DNA of 64,000 bases, taken from positions 16,736 to 80,735 of the forward strand of contig JAEEIK010000097.1 of NCBI GenBank assembly GCA_016281335.1, read 5' to 3'. Made by a program: the position numbers and the translations under genes. Shown piece by piece: positions 16,123 through 25,226 of the stretch. The DNA is from Lachnospiraceae bacterium. Lineage in GTDB: Bacteria; Bacillota; Clostridia; Lachnospirales; Lachnospiraceae. Numbering within the stretch: position 1 is the first letter of the stretch; every line of letters starts with the position of its first letter. Below the pieces are notes generated by a model. That model made no database searches. It saw only the letters and a list, made by a program, of their open reading frames with translations, and was not told where the DNA came from.

Positions 16123-18243
16123 ATGGATGTAAGCCAGTATTTGGATATTTTCCTTGACGAAAGTAAGGAACACCTGCAGAATCTGAACACCAGCGTCCTG
16201 AATCTCGAACAGGATGCAGAAAATCCCGAGACCATTGGCGAGATATTCCGTGCCGCTCATACTCTTAAGGGTATGGCCGGAACCATGGGCTTTAAGCGCA
16301 TGCAGACGCTGACTCATGATATGGAGAATGTCTTTTCGGAAGTGCGTGACGGCAATCTGAAGATCAATGCAGGAATGATCGACGTGCTGTTCCACTGTCT
16401 CGATGCTTTGGAGGAATATGTTTCCGTTATCCAGGAAACCTCCGATGAAGGCGACAACGACAATGAGCCTATCATAAAAGAACTTAATGATATACTCGCA
16501 AGCAAGGGATCTGCCGAAGAAGCAAAAGAAGAAGTAGCCCCTGAAGTTTCCGATGCGGGAAAACAGGCCGAAAGCGGATCATACTGGAGCGGCAGGGAAC
16601 TTACCGAAGAAGAAACAAAAGCCATGGAAGATGCCATGCTTGCCAATAAAAAAATCTATGCGGTCACCGTATTTGTCGAAGAAAACTGCCTGCTGAAAGC
16701 AGCCAGGGCATTTCTGGTATTTAAGGCAATAGAAGAAACTGCAGAGATCATAGCTGCCGATCCTTCCACTCAGGATATCGAAGACGAGAAGTTTGAGCTT
16801 CAGTTTTCATTGATCATTTCTGCCGAAAGTGAGCTTGAACCAATACTTGACGCCATCAAGGGCGTATCCGAGATAGCAGATGCAAAGGGCGGAGTATTTG
16901 ACGGAGAAGCAGGAAGCGCCGCTTCTGCAGAACCTGTAACGGAAGCAGCTCCCGAAGTTCAGAAAGAAGAAGTCAAGAACGATGTGCCCGTACCCGTTAC
17001 TGCTCCGGCAAAGGTGGAAGCGCCAAAAAAAGCGGAAGAAAAGAAAGCTCCCGCCAAAGCTGCCCAGGACAAGAAGAACGGAAAACCGGCAGTAGGCAGA
17101 TCCGTACGTGTCGATATAGAAAAACTCGATTCATTAATGAACCTGGTAAGTGAGCTCATTATAGCAAAGAACTCCCTGGTAAGCAGCGCCACCAACGCAG
17201 GCGAGAACAGCGGAGCGCTTCATGACCAGATAGAATATCTCGAAAGCGTTACTACCAACCTTCACGAATCCGTCATGAAGGTACGAATGGTGCCTATCGA
17301 GAGCGTAGTCAGCAAATTCCCGAGAATGATAAGGGATATCTCCAAACAGCTTAATAAGCCGATGGAGCTGTTCATGAGCGGTGAGGAAACGGAACTTGAC
17401 CGTACCGTGGTGGATGAGATAGGCGATCCCCTTATGCATATGTTACGAAACAGCGCCGATCACGGTCTGGAAATGCCGGATGTCCGTATCGCAAGAGGCA
17501 AGCCTGAATCAGGTTCCATTTTCCTTGATGCATATCAGGACGGTAATAACGTTGTGATCGAGGTAAGGGATGACGGTAACGGTATCGACGTTAACAGAGT
17601 TCGTGAAAAAGCCGTTGAACGCGGTATCATGACAGAAGAGCAGGCCAATGCCGCAGAAGATTCCGATATCATCAATCTTCTGTTCCTGCCCAGTTTTTCA
17701 ACTGCAAAGCAGGTATCCGACCTGTCAGGACGCGGTGTAGGGCTTGATGTTGTTAAATCCAAGATAGAAGCGCTTTCCGGCGAAGTGGATGTCAAGACCA
17801 GACTCGGCGAGGGTACAACCTTTACCATCAGGCTGCCTCTGACACTCGCGATCATACAGGCTCTTATGGTTGTTGTCGGCGGAGAAAAGTATGCAATAGC
17901 GCTTTCCGGAATAACCACGATCGAGAATATTGAACCTAAGGATGTCAAAACAGTTCAGTCCAAGGAAGTCATCAACCTCCGAGGAAATGTCATCCCTCTT
18001 GTCAGACTGGATGAGGTTCTCGACATACAGTCCACCAGGGATCCGGATTCTTCCATGGTCGTAGTCATCGCAAAGAAGGGCGATAAGCTTGCAGGCCTTG
18101 TAGTAGACGAGCTCATAGGCCAGCAGGAGATAGTTATCAAGTCCCTCGGCAAATATATCAACAAGTGTAAATTCATCAGCGGCGCAACCATCCTCGGCGA
18201 CGGTGAGATCGCTCTGATCATTGACACCAACGCTTTGATATAA
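16123..18243 (+). CDS. cheA: Chemotaxis histidine kinase CheA
   Basis: 706 residues with the full domain order: HPt domain with phospho-acceptor His46 (AAHTLKG); a CheY/CheB-binding P2-like region (about 170-265); an Ala/Pro/Lys-rich linker (265-325); the dimerisation domain (SVRVDIEKLDSLMNLVSELII); a HATPase domain with N box (NSADHG), G1 (DDGNGID) and G2 (GRGVGLDVVK); and a C-terminal CheW-like domain. It phosphorylates CheY and CheB in response to receptor signals. Cotranscribed with cheB upstream and cheW downstream. Confidence 0.98.
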   Translation: MDVSQYLDIFLDESKEHLQNLNTSVLNLEQDAENPETIGEIFRAAHTLKGMAGTMGFKRMQTLTHDMENVFSEVRDGNLKINAGMIDVLFHCLDALEEYVSVIQETSDEGDNDNEPIIKELNDILASKGSAEEAKEEVAPEVSDAGKQAESGSYWSGRELTEEETKAMEDAMLANKKIYAVTVFVEENCLLKAARAFLVFKAIEETAEIIAADPSTQDIEDEKFELQFSLIISAESELEPILDAIKGVSEIADAKGGVFDGEAGSAASAEPVTEAAPEVQKEEVKNDVPVPVTAPAKVEAPKKAEEKKAPAKAAQDKKNGKPAVGRSVRVDIEKLDSLMNLVSELIIAKNSLVSSATNAGENSGALHDQIEYLESVTTNLHESVMKVRMVPIESVVSKFPRMIRDISKQLNKPMELFMSGEETELDRTVVDEIGDPLMHMLRNSADHGLEMPDVRIARGKPESGSIFLDAYQDGNNVVIEVRDDGNGIDVNRVREKAVERGIMTEEQANAAEDSDIINLLFLPSFSTAKQVSDLSGRGVGLDVVKSKIEALSGEVDVKTRLGEGTTFTIRLPLTLAIIQALMVVVGGEKYAIALSGITTIENIEPKDVKTVQSKEVINLRGNVIPLVRLDEVLDIQSTRDPDSSMVVVIAKKGDKLAGLVVDELIGQQEIVIKSLGKYINKCKFISGATILGDGEIALIIDTNALI

Positions 18244-18262
18244 AATCAGGGAGGGAAAAGAA

Positions 18263-18724
18263 ATGGCAAATGAATTAAGCACTAATGTAAATACCAACGA
18301 ACTCGCGCAGTATATCGTGATCAATATAGGCGAAGAGCAGTACGGCATAGATATCAAATATATCGATAACATCGTCCGTCTCCCGCAGATCACCAGGGTT
18401 CCCAAAGTCCCCGTTCATTTCCTTGGGGTTATCAATCTGCGTGGTGAAGTAATTCCCGTAATGAGCCTTCGCAAGAAGATGGATCTCGGGGCAGACACTC
18501 CCACTAAGGATACACGTATCATAATCATCAAAATGGCACAGTACGAGGCTATAGGCATGATGGTGGATTCCGTTAAGGAAGTGGTAAATCTTTCCTCTGA
18601 CCAGATAGAGAGCACAGGAAGTGACAAAAGAGATGAAGCCGCATATGTCCGCGGCATAGGCAAGCATGACGGCGGCCTCATATCTCTTTTGGATCTGGAA
18701 CTGATACTGCAGGAAATACAGTGA
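18263..18724 (+). CDS. cheW: Chemotaxis coupling protein CheW
   Basis: 153 residues, a single CheW domain: YIVINIGEEQYGIDIKYIDNIV, a P-VP-HFLGVINLRGEVIPVMSLRKK block and a final IGKHDGGLISLLDLE strand. It couples chemoreceptors to CheA. GGGAGGG lies upstream of the ATG, 19 bases after cheA. Confidence 0.97.
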   Translation: MANELSTNVNTNELAQYIVINIGEEQYGIDIKYIDNIVRLPQITRVPKVPVHFLGVINLRGEVIPVMSLRKKMDLGADTPTKDTRIIIIKMAQYEAIGMMVDSVKEVVNLSSDQIESTGSDKRDEAAYVRGIGKHDGGLISLLDLELILQEIQ

Positions 18725-18742
18725 TACATTTTAGGAGGGGAT

Positions 18743-19363
18743 ATGGCGGATAATAATCAGATGACAATTGAAACCATGTCGAGCCAGTATTTTGACGTGC
18801 TCAAGGAGATCGGCAACATAGGCGCCGGCAATGCAACCACAGCCCTGTCCACAATGCTCGGTATGAAGGTGGATATGAAGGTTCCCCAGGTACGCCTTAT
18901 GGAGTTCAAGGAAGTAGGAACTACCATGGGCGGCGAAGAGCAGATAGTTGCAGGCATTTACCTTGTTGTTGACGGTGATATACACGGAAGCATCATGTTC
19001 GTGCAGAAGAAAGAATCTGCAAGAGCTATGGTGCAGAAGCTGATGGGCATGCCGCCCGAGGGAGATGATTTCAGCGAGATGGAGCTGTCAGCCCTTATGG
19101 AGATAGGCAATGTTATAACCGCAGCCTATCTGAATTCGCTTTCGACACTTACCAATCTCACAATCTACCCTTCGGTGCCGACGATCTGTATAGACATGGC
19201 AGGCGCAATACTTTCGGTACCGGCAATAGAATTCGGAGCCATCGCGGATAAGATGCTCCTTATACAGACAGATTTTTCAGATGACGAAACACTTTCGGGA
19301 TATTTTATCCTCGTACCGGATGAGGAGTCTGATGCGAAGATATTACACGCCTTAGGTTTTTAA
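18743..19363 (+). CDS. cheC: CheY-phosphate phosphatase CheC
   Basis: 206 residues with both active-site helices of the CheC family: EIGNIGAGNATTALS near the N-terminus and EIGNVITAAYLNSLS in the middle (each with the Glu...Asn pair). It dephosphorylates CheY-P and forms a complex with CheD, whose gene follows directly. Ribosome binding site TAGGAGGGG. Confidence 0.97.
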   Translation: MADNNQMTIETMSSQYFDVLKEIGNIGAGNATTALSTMLGMKVDMKVPQVRLMEFKEVGTTMGGEEQIVAGIYLVVDGDIHGSIMFVQKKESARAMVQKLMGMPPEGDDFSEMELSALMEIGNVITAAYLNSLSTLTNLTIYPSVPTICIDMAGAILSVPAIEFGAIADKMLLIQTDFSDDETLSGYFILVPDEESDAKILHALGF

Positions 19364-19380
19364 TTAGCAGGAGCCAGATT

Positions 19381-19866
19381 ATGCCTCAAACGGTTAAAGT
19401 AGGAATTGCAGATCTTAACGTGGTTAAAAGCCCTGACCTGATCACAACCATAGGTTTAGGATCATGCGTTGGAATAGCCATACGCGACGAGCAGCTCGGT
19501 ATAGGCGGTCTTGTTCATGTAATGCTTCCCAACAGCAAAGAGGTCAAATCAAACGAAAACAAGGCGAAATTTGCAGATACAGGCATACCTGAACTGGTCA
19601 GCCGCCTTGAGAAAATGGGCTGTGTAAAAAGAAGGATGGTAGCCAAGATCGCCGGCGGCGCGACGATGTTTGCTTTCCAATCCAAATCCGAACTGTCCGG
19701 CATAGGTGACCGGAACGTAGCTGCCACAAAAACAGCTCTTAAAGCCCTGGGCATACCGATAAAAGCAGAAGATACCGGTGCAAATTACGGACGGACCGTG
19801 GTGTTCAATCCCGAAAACGGAGATTATGAGATCAAGGCCGTAGGTAAGCCGGCAAAGGTGATCTGA
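19381..19866 (+). CDS. cheD: Chemoreceptor glutamine deamidase CheD
   Basis: 161 residues. Catalytic Cys29 in GLGSCVGIAI and His46 in GGLVHVMLP, and the KIAGGATMF block typical of the family. It deamidates chemoreceptors and partners with CheC. Its stop (TGA 19864-19866) overlaps the next ATG as TGATG, so the following membrane-protein gene is translationally coupled. Confidence 0.97.
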   Translation: MPQTVKVGIADLNVVKSPDLITTIGLGSCVGIAIRDEQLGIGGLVHVMLPNSKEVKSNENKAKFADTGIPELVSRLEKMGCVKRRMVAKIAGGATMFAFQSKSELSGIGDRNVAATKTALKALGIPIKAEDTGANYGRTVVFNPENGDYEIKAVGKPAKVI

Positions 19867-20147
19867 TGGCAGACGCACATGGCAAGATCAACAATCTTAA
19901 GACTAAGATGCTGCCGCCGCTTCTGATGATGTTGGGAGGGGCGGTTGCGCTTGTTATGTGCCTTATAAGGCATGTCAGCTTCTTAAAAATGCTTGTAGTA
20001 TTACTGATAAGTTTTTTCTGTTTTGCTATCATAGGAACGATCATCAAAGTCGTCGTGGACAGATTCAATATGCAGAACAGCTATGAAGATTATCTTCAGG
20101 AAGCCGGAAACTTTTCGGATGACGGCGATCTGATGGAAAAGAATTAA
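19866..20147 (+). CDS. Small membrane protein in chemotaxis operon
   Basis: 93 residues. Two hydrophobic helices (about 16-34 and 40-62) and a charged, acidic C-terminal tail with tyrosines. I recognise no named domain. Overlap of its start with the cheD stop and its place before fliA suggest cotranscription and possibly a role near the chemotaxis or flagellar machinery. That link is inference from position only. Confidence 0.75.
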   Translation: MADAHGKINNLKTKMLPPLLMMLGGAVALVMCLIRHVSFLKMLVVLLISFFCFAIIGTIIKVVVDRFNMQNSYEDYLQEAGNFSDDGDLMEKN

Positions 20148-20172
20148 CTGATGACGGGGGTTAGTAACACTG

Positions 20173-20943
20173 ATGGACGAAGCCGGAAAAAAACGATTAT
20201 GGGATGATTATATGCGTCAGGGAACGTCCCAGCTCAGAGAGAAGCTTATCATGGAATATGCTCCTCTTGTTAAGCTCGTGGCCGGACGTCTGGTCATGTA
20301 TCTCGGCTATAACGTTGAATACGAAGAGCTGTGCAGTTACGGCATCTTCGGGCTTATTGATGCTATCGATAAATTCGATCCCCGTAAAGGCATCAAATTC
20401 GAGACTTATGCATCGCTGAGGATAAGAGGCGCCATACTGGACCAGATAAGAAAGAACGACTGGATACCCAGAACTATCAGACAGCGTCAGAAACAGCTCG
20501 ATACAGCGATAAAAGAAATCGAAGCCAAGACAGGAAGACCGGCAACAGACGAGGAAATAGCAGCCGCTCTCGGTATAAGTGATGACGAGCTTACAGACTG
20601 GCAGTCCCAGATGAAGCTCACGAATGTTGTCTCGCTCAATGAGTTTATGGAATCCGGCGCAGAGGTGGCCGGAGATTCCAGCATGGGCGGACATTTTGCT
20701 TCTCCCGAGGAAGTCATGGAAGATTCGGAACTTAAAGAAATGCTCGCCGAATCTCTTGAAATGCTTACAGAAAAAGAGAAGAGCGTTATACTTTTTTATT
20801 ACTACGAAGAACTCACACTGAAAGAAATAGCATCAATACTTGAAGTCAGCGAATCCAGAATATCGCAGCTGCACACCAAGGCTCTGCAGAAAATGAGAAG
20901 CAGATTAGGCGATTATATCGGAATACTAACCAAGGCTGTATAG
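20173..20943 (+). CDS. fliA: Sigma-28 RNA polymerase sigma factor, FliA/WhiG family
   Basis: 256 residues. Region 2 ([67 protein letters not shown]) is the WhiG/FliA signature. Region 3 ([22 protein letters not shown]) and region 4 ([41 protein letters not shown]) are complete. It directs transcription of late motility and chemotaxis genes. GGGGG twelve bases before the ATG is a loose ribosome binding site. No anti-sigma factor FlgM is in view. Confidence 0.95.
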   Translation: [256 protein letters not shown]

Positions 20944-20969
20944 TCTTACATATTGGGGGGAGAAGATAT

Positions 20970-22556
20970 ATGAACGGTTATTTCCAGGTGCTTACAAATG
21001 AAAAAGCGACTTTTCTGAGAGTCACTCCGCCTACTCAGGGCGGCGAAGCGGTATCTATACAGGAAGTGATGAACTACCTTACTCTTAAAAAGGTTGCATT
21101 TGACGTAAAAACTCTCGGCTTATATTTTAATACCGGTGATTTTTCGAAGCCTGCCATACTTAATCGTGATTCTATTCTTCCTATATCGGAATGTTGTATA
21201 ATAAACTGCGATCCCGATTTTATGGGAGCCACAGCCAGATTCTATCCGCCTTCCAACGGTGGTAAGATGCTGGATAAGGAAGGCGTATACAGCGAATGCC
21301 GTCTTTCAAAGATCACACACGGAATAGACGATGCTGTAATAGACAGCTTTCTTGCAGCAAAGAAATACTGCACGGATTACAGGATAGCAAAGGGTACGCC
21401 GGTGAAGGAAGGCACCGATGCTCATATAACCTATTTCTTCAATACGGATAACAGGATCAGGCCCACCCTTAATGAAGACGGCACCGTAGATTTCCACAAT
21501 CTTAATCTTGTGAACCAGTGTAAAGAGGGAGAATTGCTTGCCGAGTTGACTCCCGAAGTCAAAGGAACCCCCGGAACAGACATCCGAGGAGTAGAGATAA
21601 AGCCAAGAGATGTCAAGCGCGCGCAGCTATCTTACGGGCTTAACATACAGTTATCCGAAGACAAATTAAGGCTGACTTCCAAAGTCAACGGTCATGTCAA
21701 TCTGACCGGCGGAAGAGTGTTCGTTTCCGACGTTATGCAGGTCGTTAATGTTGATAATTCAACCGGTGACATAGAGTACGAGAACACGGTAGTTATACAG
21801 GGCAATGTGAATTCAGGCTTCAGTGTAAAGACAAAAGGAGATATCGAAGTAAGAGGCACAGTTGAGGGTGCTACTCTTGAAGCCGGCGGTAATATAATCC
21901 TCCAGCGTGGGATCAACGGCATGGGAAAAGGCTCTCTTAAAGCCGGCGGCAACATAATCTCGAAATTCATAGAAAACTGCAGCGCTGAAGCCGGCGGATA
22001 TGTAGAGACCAACTCCATACTGCATTCCAAAGTAACTGCAGGAACCGATATCAACGTAATGAGTAAAAAAGGCTTCATTACGGGCGGTTCGGTAACAGCG
22101 CTTTCAACCATAAGAGTTAAAACCCTCGGATCCACCATGGGGGCTGATACCAGCGTAACGGTCGGCGTCGATCCCCGTGTTATCACACGTATAGGCGAAC
22201 TTAACAAGGAAACAGCCGAAGCCGAAAAGAATCTGAAGACCATGCTGCCCGTACTCGAAGCAGCAAAGAAGAGGATCGCCGCAGGCGAAAAACTTAATCC
22301 CGAAAAAGCAAAGCAGATACAGACATTAGCCGCCACAATAAAACACTCCCAGGAAGTGCTGAGCTCTTCTGGCGAGGAGCTGCAGTCTTTAAAGAGCATG
22401 ATGGATGAAGGGCAGGGGGCCGCAGTTGAGGTTCAGGGTGAAGTATTCCCCGGTGTTGTTATCAATATTTCCGACGTTTCGATGATAATAAAGGATTCTT
22501 ATAAATACTGCCGTTTTATCAAGGACAAAGGAGATGTAAGAATGGCAGCTCTGTAA
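20970..22556 (+). CDS. FapA family (DUF342) polymer-forming protein
   Basis: 528 residues. A mixed N-terminal domain (about 1-170) is followed by the FapA core: V-G-V-NL-GG-V--SDV--V, then a right-handed beta-helix of repeated GD-EVRGTVEGA-LEAGG-I-L and LKAGGNI-SKFIENC-AEAGGYV units (about 250-400). A coiled segment (405-480) and a final strand pair follow. FapA-type proteins are common beside fliA in clostridial motility operons; their function is unclear, with links to polar localisation or envelope. Ribosome binding site GGGGGGAG. Confidence 0.92.
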   Translation: MNGYFQVLTNEKATFLRVTPPTQGGEAVSIQEVMNYLTLKKVAFDVKTLGLYFNTGDFSKPAILNRDSILPISECCIINCDPDFMGATARFYPPSNGGKMLDKEGVYSECRLSKITHGIDDAVIDSFLAAKKYCTDYRIAKGTPVKEGTDAHITYFFNTDNRIRPTLNEDGTVDFHNLNLVNQCKEGELLAELTPEVKGTPGTDIRGVEIKPRDVKRAQLSYGLNIQLSEDKLRLTSKVNGHVNLTGGRVFVSDVMQVVNVDNSTGDIEYENTVVIQGNVNSGFSVKTKGDIEVRGTVEGATLEAGGNIILQRGINGMGKGSLKAGGNIISKFIENCSAEAGGYVETNSILHSKVTAGTDINVMSKKGFITGGSVTALSTIRVKTLGSTMGADTSVTVGVDPRVITRIGELNKETAEAEKNLKTMLPVLEAAKKRIAAGEKLNPEKAKQIQTLAATIKHSQEVLSSSGEELQSLKSMMDEGQGAAVEVQGEVFPGVVINISDVSMIIKDSYKYCRFIKDKGDVRMAAL

Positions 22557-22568
22557 GGAGGAACGTGT

Positions 22569-22874
22569 ATGGCCATAGGTATGGTGGAATTACAGGGAAG
22601 CATTCCCAGAGTACAGGATTTTCAGCAGTTTCAGCATAACGAGAATGAAAATGTCCTGATATATCATGATAACCAGACACGCAGTATGGAGCAAAAGGTT
22701 GATACCGATAATCATTCCGTACACGAGAAGGAAGATGCCAACACAGGTTCCGATTCCGAGGAACGAAATAAAGAATACGGCGGAGACGGCGGCCGCAACA
22801 GAAGAAACAAACAAGCCAAACCTTCGGACCGTATAATAGAGAAAAACAAACTGTCTTTTGACGTAAAAATCTGA
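22569..22874 (+). CDS. Small hydrophilic protein of the motility operon
   Basis: 101 residues. Starts MAIGMVELQGSIPRVQDF and ends in a short FDVKI motif; the middle is charged, low-complexity and probably disordered. I believe similar small proteins with a conserved N-terminus and FD-KI tail occur after FapA in related species, but no function is known to me. GGAGGAAC is the ribosome binding site, right after the FapA stop. Confidence 0.75.
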   Translation: MAIGMVELQGSIPRVQDFQQFQHNENENVLIYHDNQTRSMEQKVDTDNHSVHEKEDANTGSDSEERNKEYGGDGGRNRRNKQAKPSDRIIEKNKLSFDVKI

Positions 22875-22881
22875 GGAAGAA

Positions 22882-23775
22882 ATGACAATATTCGAGATCG
22901 TTCTGCTGGCAGCCGGACTGTTGATCTTTATCATCAGTTTTTTTCTGCCGGAAGGAAAAAAAGATAACAGCGATGGCTTATCCGAACAGCTGGGTTCCGA
23001 AGAGATAAGATCACTTATTGACGAAGAACTGGCCAATTCCAGAAGCAGGCTCGACGAGATGACCGATGAGACCATAGAGTATTCGATGGAAAAAGCCGAA
23101 CGCACGCTGGAGCGCATAACCAATGAAAAGATAATGGCTATCGGCGACTATTCCGATGCCGTAATGTCAGGCATAAGCAATTCCCACCAGGAAAACATGT
23201 TTCTTCATGAAATGCTCGGCCGTAACAAAGATGAACTTACCGAGCTGTTAAATCATGCTGATCAGACCGCGCGTGATGCGCAGGTATTATCAAATAATGC
23301 CTATGATCTGGCTTCTGCCGCAAAGCAGATGGCCGAGGACGCATATGAGCAGGCCCACGCAGCCGGTGACCGCGCTGTCTTTGCTGAAGAAAAAATGATT
23401 GATGCAAAGAAGGCAATAAATGATGATATAGAGCCTGTCGCTTTCGAGAATGATTCGATAGACGGCTTTTATGCCGAAGATACGGAAGAAGAGCCCGTTC
23501 CTCTTCCTGTAAAGAAACCGGCCGCAAGAAGAGGAAGGAAGACTGCTGCTTCCCGAAGCAAATTAAGCGGCCAGATGAGCATTCCCGAGGAATTCTTTCC
23601 GAAGGAAGACGGTGTAAATCTTAATTTTTCAGGCAGTGACAGCGCTGAAGAAAATAATAACGAAAAGATACTCAGCATGCATCGCATGGGACGTTCCAAC
23701 ATGGCGATAGCAAAGGAGCTGGGACTGGGACTGGGAGAAGTCAAACTGGTCATAGATCTTTTTGAAAACTCTTAA
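22882..23775 (+). CDS. Membrane-anchored coiled-coil protein, DUF6115-like
   Basis: 297 residues. An N-terminal transmembrane helix (2-21) is followed by long alpha-helical, probably coiled-coil sequence (40-175) and a low-complexity basic linker (220-245). The C-terminal block (about 268-297: ILSMHRMGRSNMAIAKELGLGLGEVKLVIDLF) resembles a helix-turn-helix-like tail seen in clostridial proteins annotated DUF6115. The AIAKELG-GLGEVKL pattern recalls sigma-region-4 type DNA-binding helices, but DNA binding by a membrane protein is only a possibility. It sits in the motility operon between two other poorly known genes. Confidence 0.78.
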   Translation: MTIFEIVLLAAGLLIFIISFFLPEGKKDNSDGLSEQLGSEEIRSLIDEELANSRSRLDEMTDETIEYSMEKAERTLERITNEKIMAIGDYSDAVMSGISNSHQENMFLHEMLGRNKDELTELLNHADQTARDAQVLSNNAYDLASAAKQMAEDAYEQAHAAGDRAVFAEEKMIDAKKAINDDIEPVAFENDSIDGFYAEDTEEEPVPLPVKKPAARRGRKTAASRSKLSGQMSIPEEFFPKEDGVNLNFSGSDSAEENNNEKILSMHRMGRSNMAIAKELGLGLGEVKLVIDLFENS

Positions 23776-23800
23776 GTAAGGACGAGATCAGGAAATTGAT

Positions 23801-24685
23801 ATGAATCTAAAATTTTATCTCAGGGGACTCGGAATAGGGATGACGGTAACAGCTCTTATGCTGCATTTTGCTCCCGCCAAGACTCCCGAAATGAGCGACA
23901 AGGAAATAATCGCCAAAGCCAAAGAGCTCGGCATGACCGAGAAGGTCACACTTAAGGATATGTCTGACAAGGGCGGAGATCCCGAGATCATCGTGATCAC
24001 GACACCTACTCCGAAACCGACCGCTACACCAACTGCAAAACCCACCGAAGCTCCTGAACCGACCGAGTCGGTTACGGCTACGCCTGTTCCAAAGTCCGAG
24101 GCAACATCAACGCCCACACCTGAAGTAACAGCAACTCCGACGCCGGAACCCACCAACACACCTACTCCAAAGGCAACCGCAACGCCTACAGATAAACCTA
24201 CGGCTACACCGACACAGAAGCCGACGCCTACACCGGAGCCGACCTCCACGCCGACTCCCAAGCCCACGGCTACGTCTACACCAACACCGAAGCCCACGGC
24301 AACACCAACACCCAAGCCTACTGCAACACCGACGCCGGCGCCTACAGCTACGCCTACGCCCAAACCCACCGCGACACCGACTCCGGAACCTACAGCCACG
24401 CCTACGCCGAAGCCTACGGCAACACCGGCTCCGGATAACACTCCGGATGACGGCACTCCTAAATCCATTAATTCTTCAAGCGTAGAGATATCGGTAACTC
24501 CGGGCGACAGTTCATATACAGTAGCCAAAAGACTGGCCGAAGCAGGAGTAGTCCCTTCAGCAGCGGAGTTTGACGAATACCTGTGCAAAAACGGCTATGA
24601 CAGAAAGATAGTAACGGGCATGCATACCATTCCCGCAGCATGTTCTTACAAAAAAATAGGTGAAATACTTTCAGGAAAAAAATAG
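23801..24685 (+). CDS. Membrane-anchored Pro/Thr-rich protein with MltG-like terminal domain
   Basis: 294 residues. A single N-terminal transmembrane helix (about 7-27) and a short charged stretch lead into about 150 residues (66-220) of degenerate TPTP/KPTATP repeats, an extended extracellular spacer. The last 75 residues (VTPGDSSYTVAKRLAEAGVV, FDEYL, IVTGMHTIPAACSYKKIGEIL) resemble the LysM-like N-terminal part of MltG/YceG lytic transglycosylases, without the catalytic part. Inference: reaches through the peptidoglycan layer. It is the last gene of the chemotaxis operon; I see no clear terminator after it. Confidence 0.8.
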   Translation: MNLKFYLRGLGIGMTVTALMLHFAPAKTPEMSDKEIIAKAKELGMTEKVTLKDMSDKGGDPEIIVITTPTPKPTATPTAKPTEAPEPTESVTATPVPKSEATSTPTPEVTATPTPEPTNTPTPKATATPTDKPTATPTQKPTPTPEPTSTPTPKPTATSTPTPKPTATPTPKPTATPTPAPTATPTPKPTATPTPEPTATPTPKPTATPAPDNTPDDGTPKSINSSSVEISVTPGDSSYTVAKRLAEAGVVPSAAEFDEYLCKNGYDRKIVTGMHTIPAACSYKKIGEILSGKK

Positions 24686-24718
24686 CGAAATATACAGCTT
24701 TTGTAGCTAAATTTATGC

Positions 24719-24747
24719 TTGTAAATAACAGGTGTTTAGTTTATAAT
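24719..24747 (+). promoter_or_regulatory. Putative sigma-A promoter
   Basis: TTGTAA (24719-24724) and perfect TATAAT (24742-24747), 17-base spacer, 38 bases before the P-loop gene at 24786. It marks the start of a new transcription unit. Confidence 0.65.
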
Positions 24748-24785
24748 TTAAACATCTGAAATAAATATACAAACGGAGGTAAGCC

Positions 24786-25205
24786 ATGATTCAATTGATC
24801 GTCGGAAAAGAAGGAAAGGGCAAGACAAAGGAAATGCTCGACAAGGTCAATAAGGAGATCACGCAGGCCAGCGGAAATATCGTTTATCTCGATAAAAATG
24901 CCAAGCATATGTATGAACTGAACAACAAAATCAGGCTCGTGGATGTTTCGGATTTTGATTTCAATTCAAGTGAAGAATTCTACGGTTTCATCTGCGGTAT
25001 CATCTCACAGGATCACGATCTGGAGCAGCTTTATTTCGACAATTTCAAAAGAATAGGCTGTGTAGCCGATGACAAGATCGAAGAAGTTCTTACTAAATTT
25101 GAAAAACTCAGTGAGAAAACGGGCGTAGACTTCTGCTTCAGCATGGCTGTAACGGAAGCTGAAGTACCCGCATCCTTCAAGGAGAAGATCATCGTTTCCC
25201 TTTGA
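24786..25205 (+). CDS. Small P-loop ATP-binding protein
   Basis: 139 residues. A Walker A motif lies at the very start (GKEGKGKT, residues 7-14), followed by IVYLDK. No clear arginine finger or HIS box is present. Homologues in Clostridia are sometimes labelled twitching motility protein PilT, but this protein is far too short and lacks the PilT motifs, so that name should not be used. It heads a unit with the HlyD-like protein and YggS, a grouping often found near cell-division genes. Function unknown. AACGGAGG ribosome binding site. Confidence 0.82.
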   Translation: MIQLIVGKEGKGKTKEMLDKVNKEITQASGNIVYLDKNAKHMYELNNKIRLVDVSDFDFNSSEEFYGFICGIISQDHDLEQLYFDNFKRIGCVADDKIEEVLTKFEKLSEKTGVDFCFSMAVTEAEVPASFKEKIIVSL

Positions 25206-25226
25206 TACGGGACGGCAGCTTAAGCA

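Noticed and set aside
17725..18405. 226-residue minus-strand frame across cheA and cheW
   Set aside because: Shadow of two well-supported genes, no start signal, no recognisable domain.
21692..22399. 235-residue minus-strand frame opposite the FapA-like gene
   Set aside because: Shadow frame; the plus strand has clear FapA repeats and a ribosome binding site.
24001..24430. Short tandem DNA repeats that could be taken for a CRISPR array
   Set aside because: The units are degenerate, in frame with the Pro/Thr-rich protein and without unique spacers of fixed length.
23815..24588. 257-residue open frame on the minus strand rich in Gly-Val repeats
   Set aside because: It is the complement of the TPTP/KPTATP repeat coding region of the plus-strand gene at 23801-24685; no ribosome binding site and no independent evidence.
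24786..25205. PilT (twitching motility ATPase)
   Set aside because: Only a Walker A motif is present in 139 residues; PilT is about 350 residues with Walker B, Asp and His boxes. Kept as a P-loop protein of unknown function.
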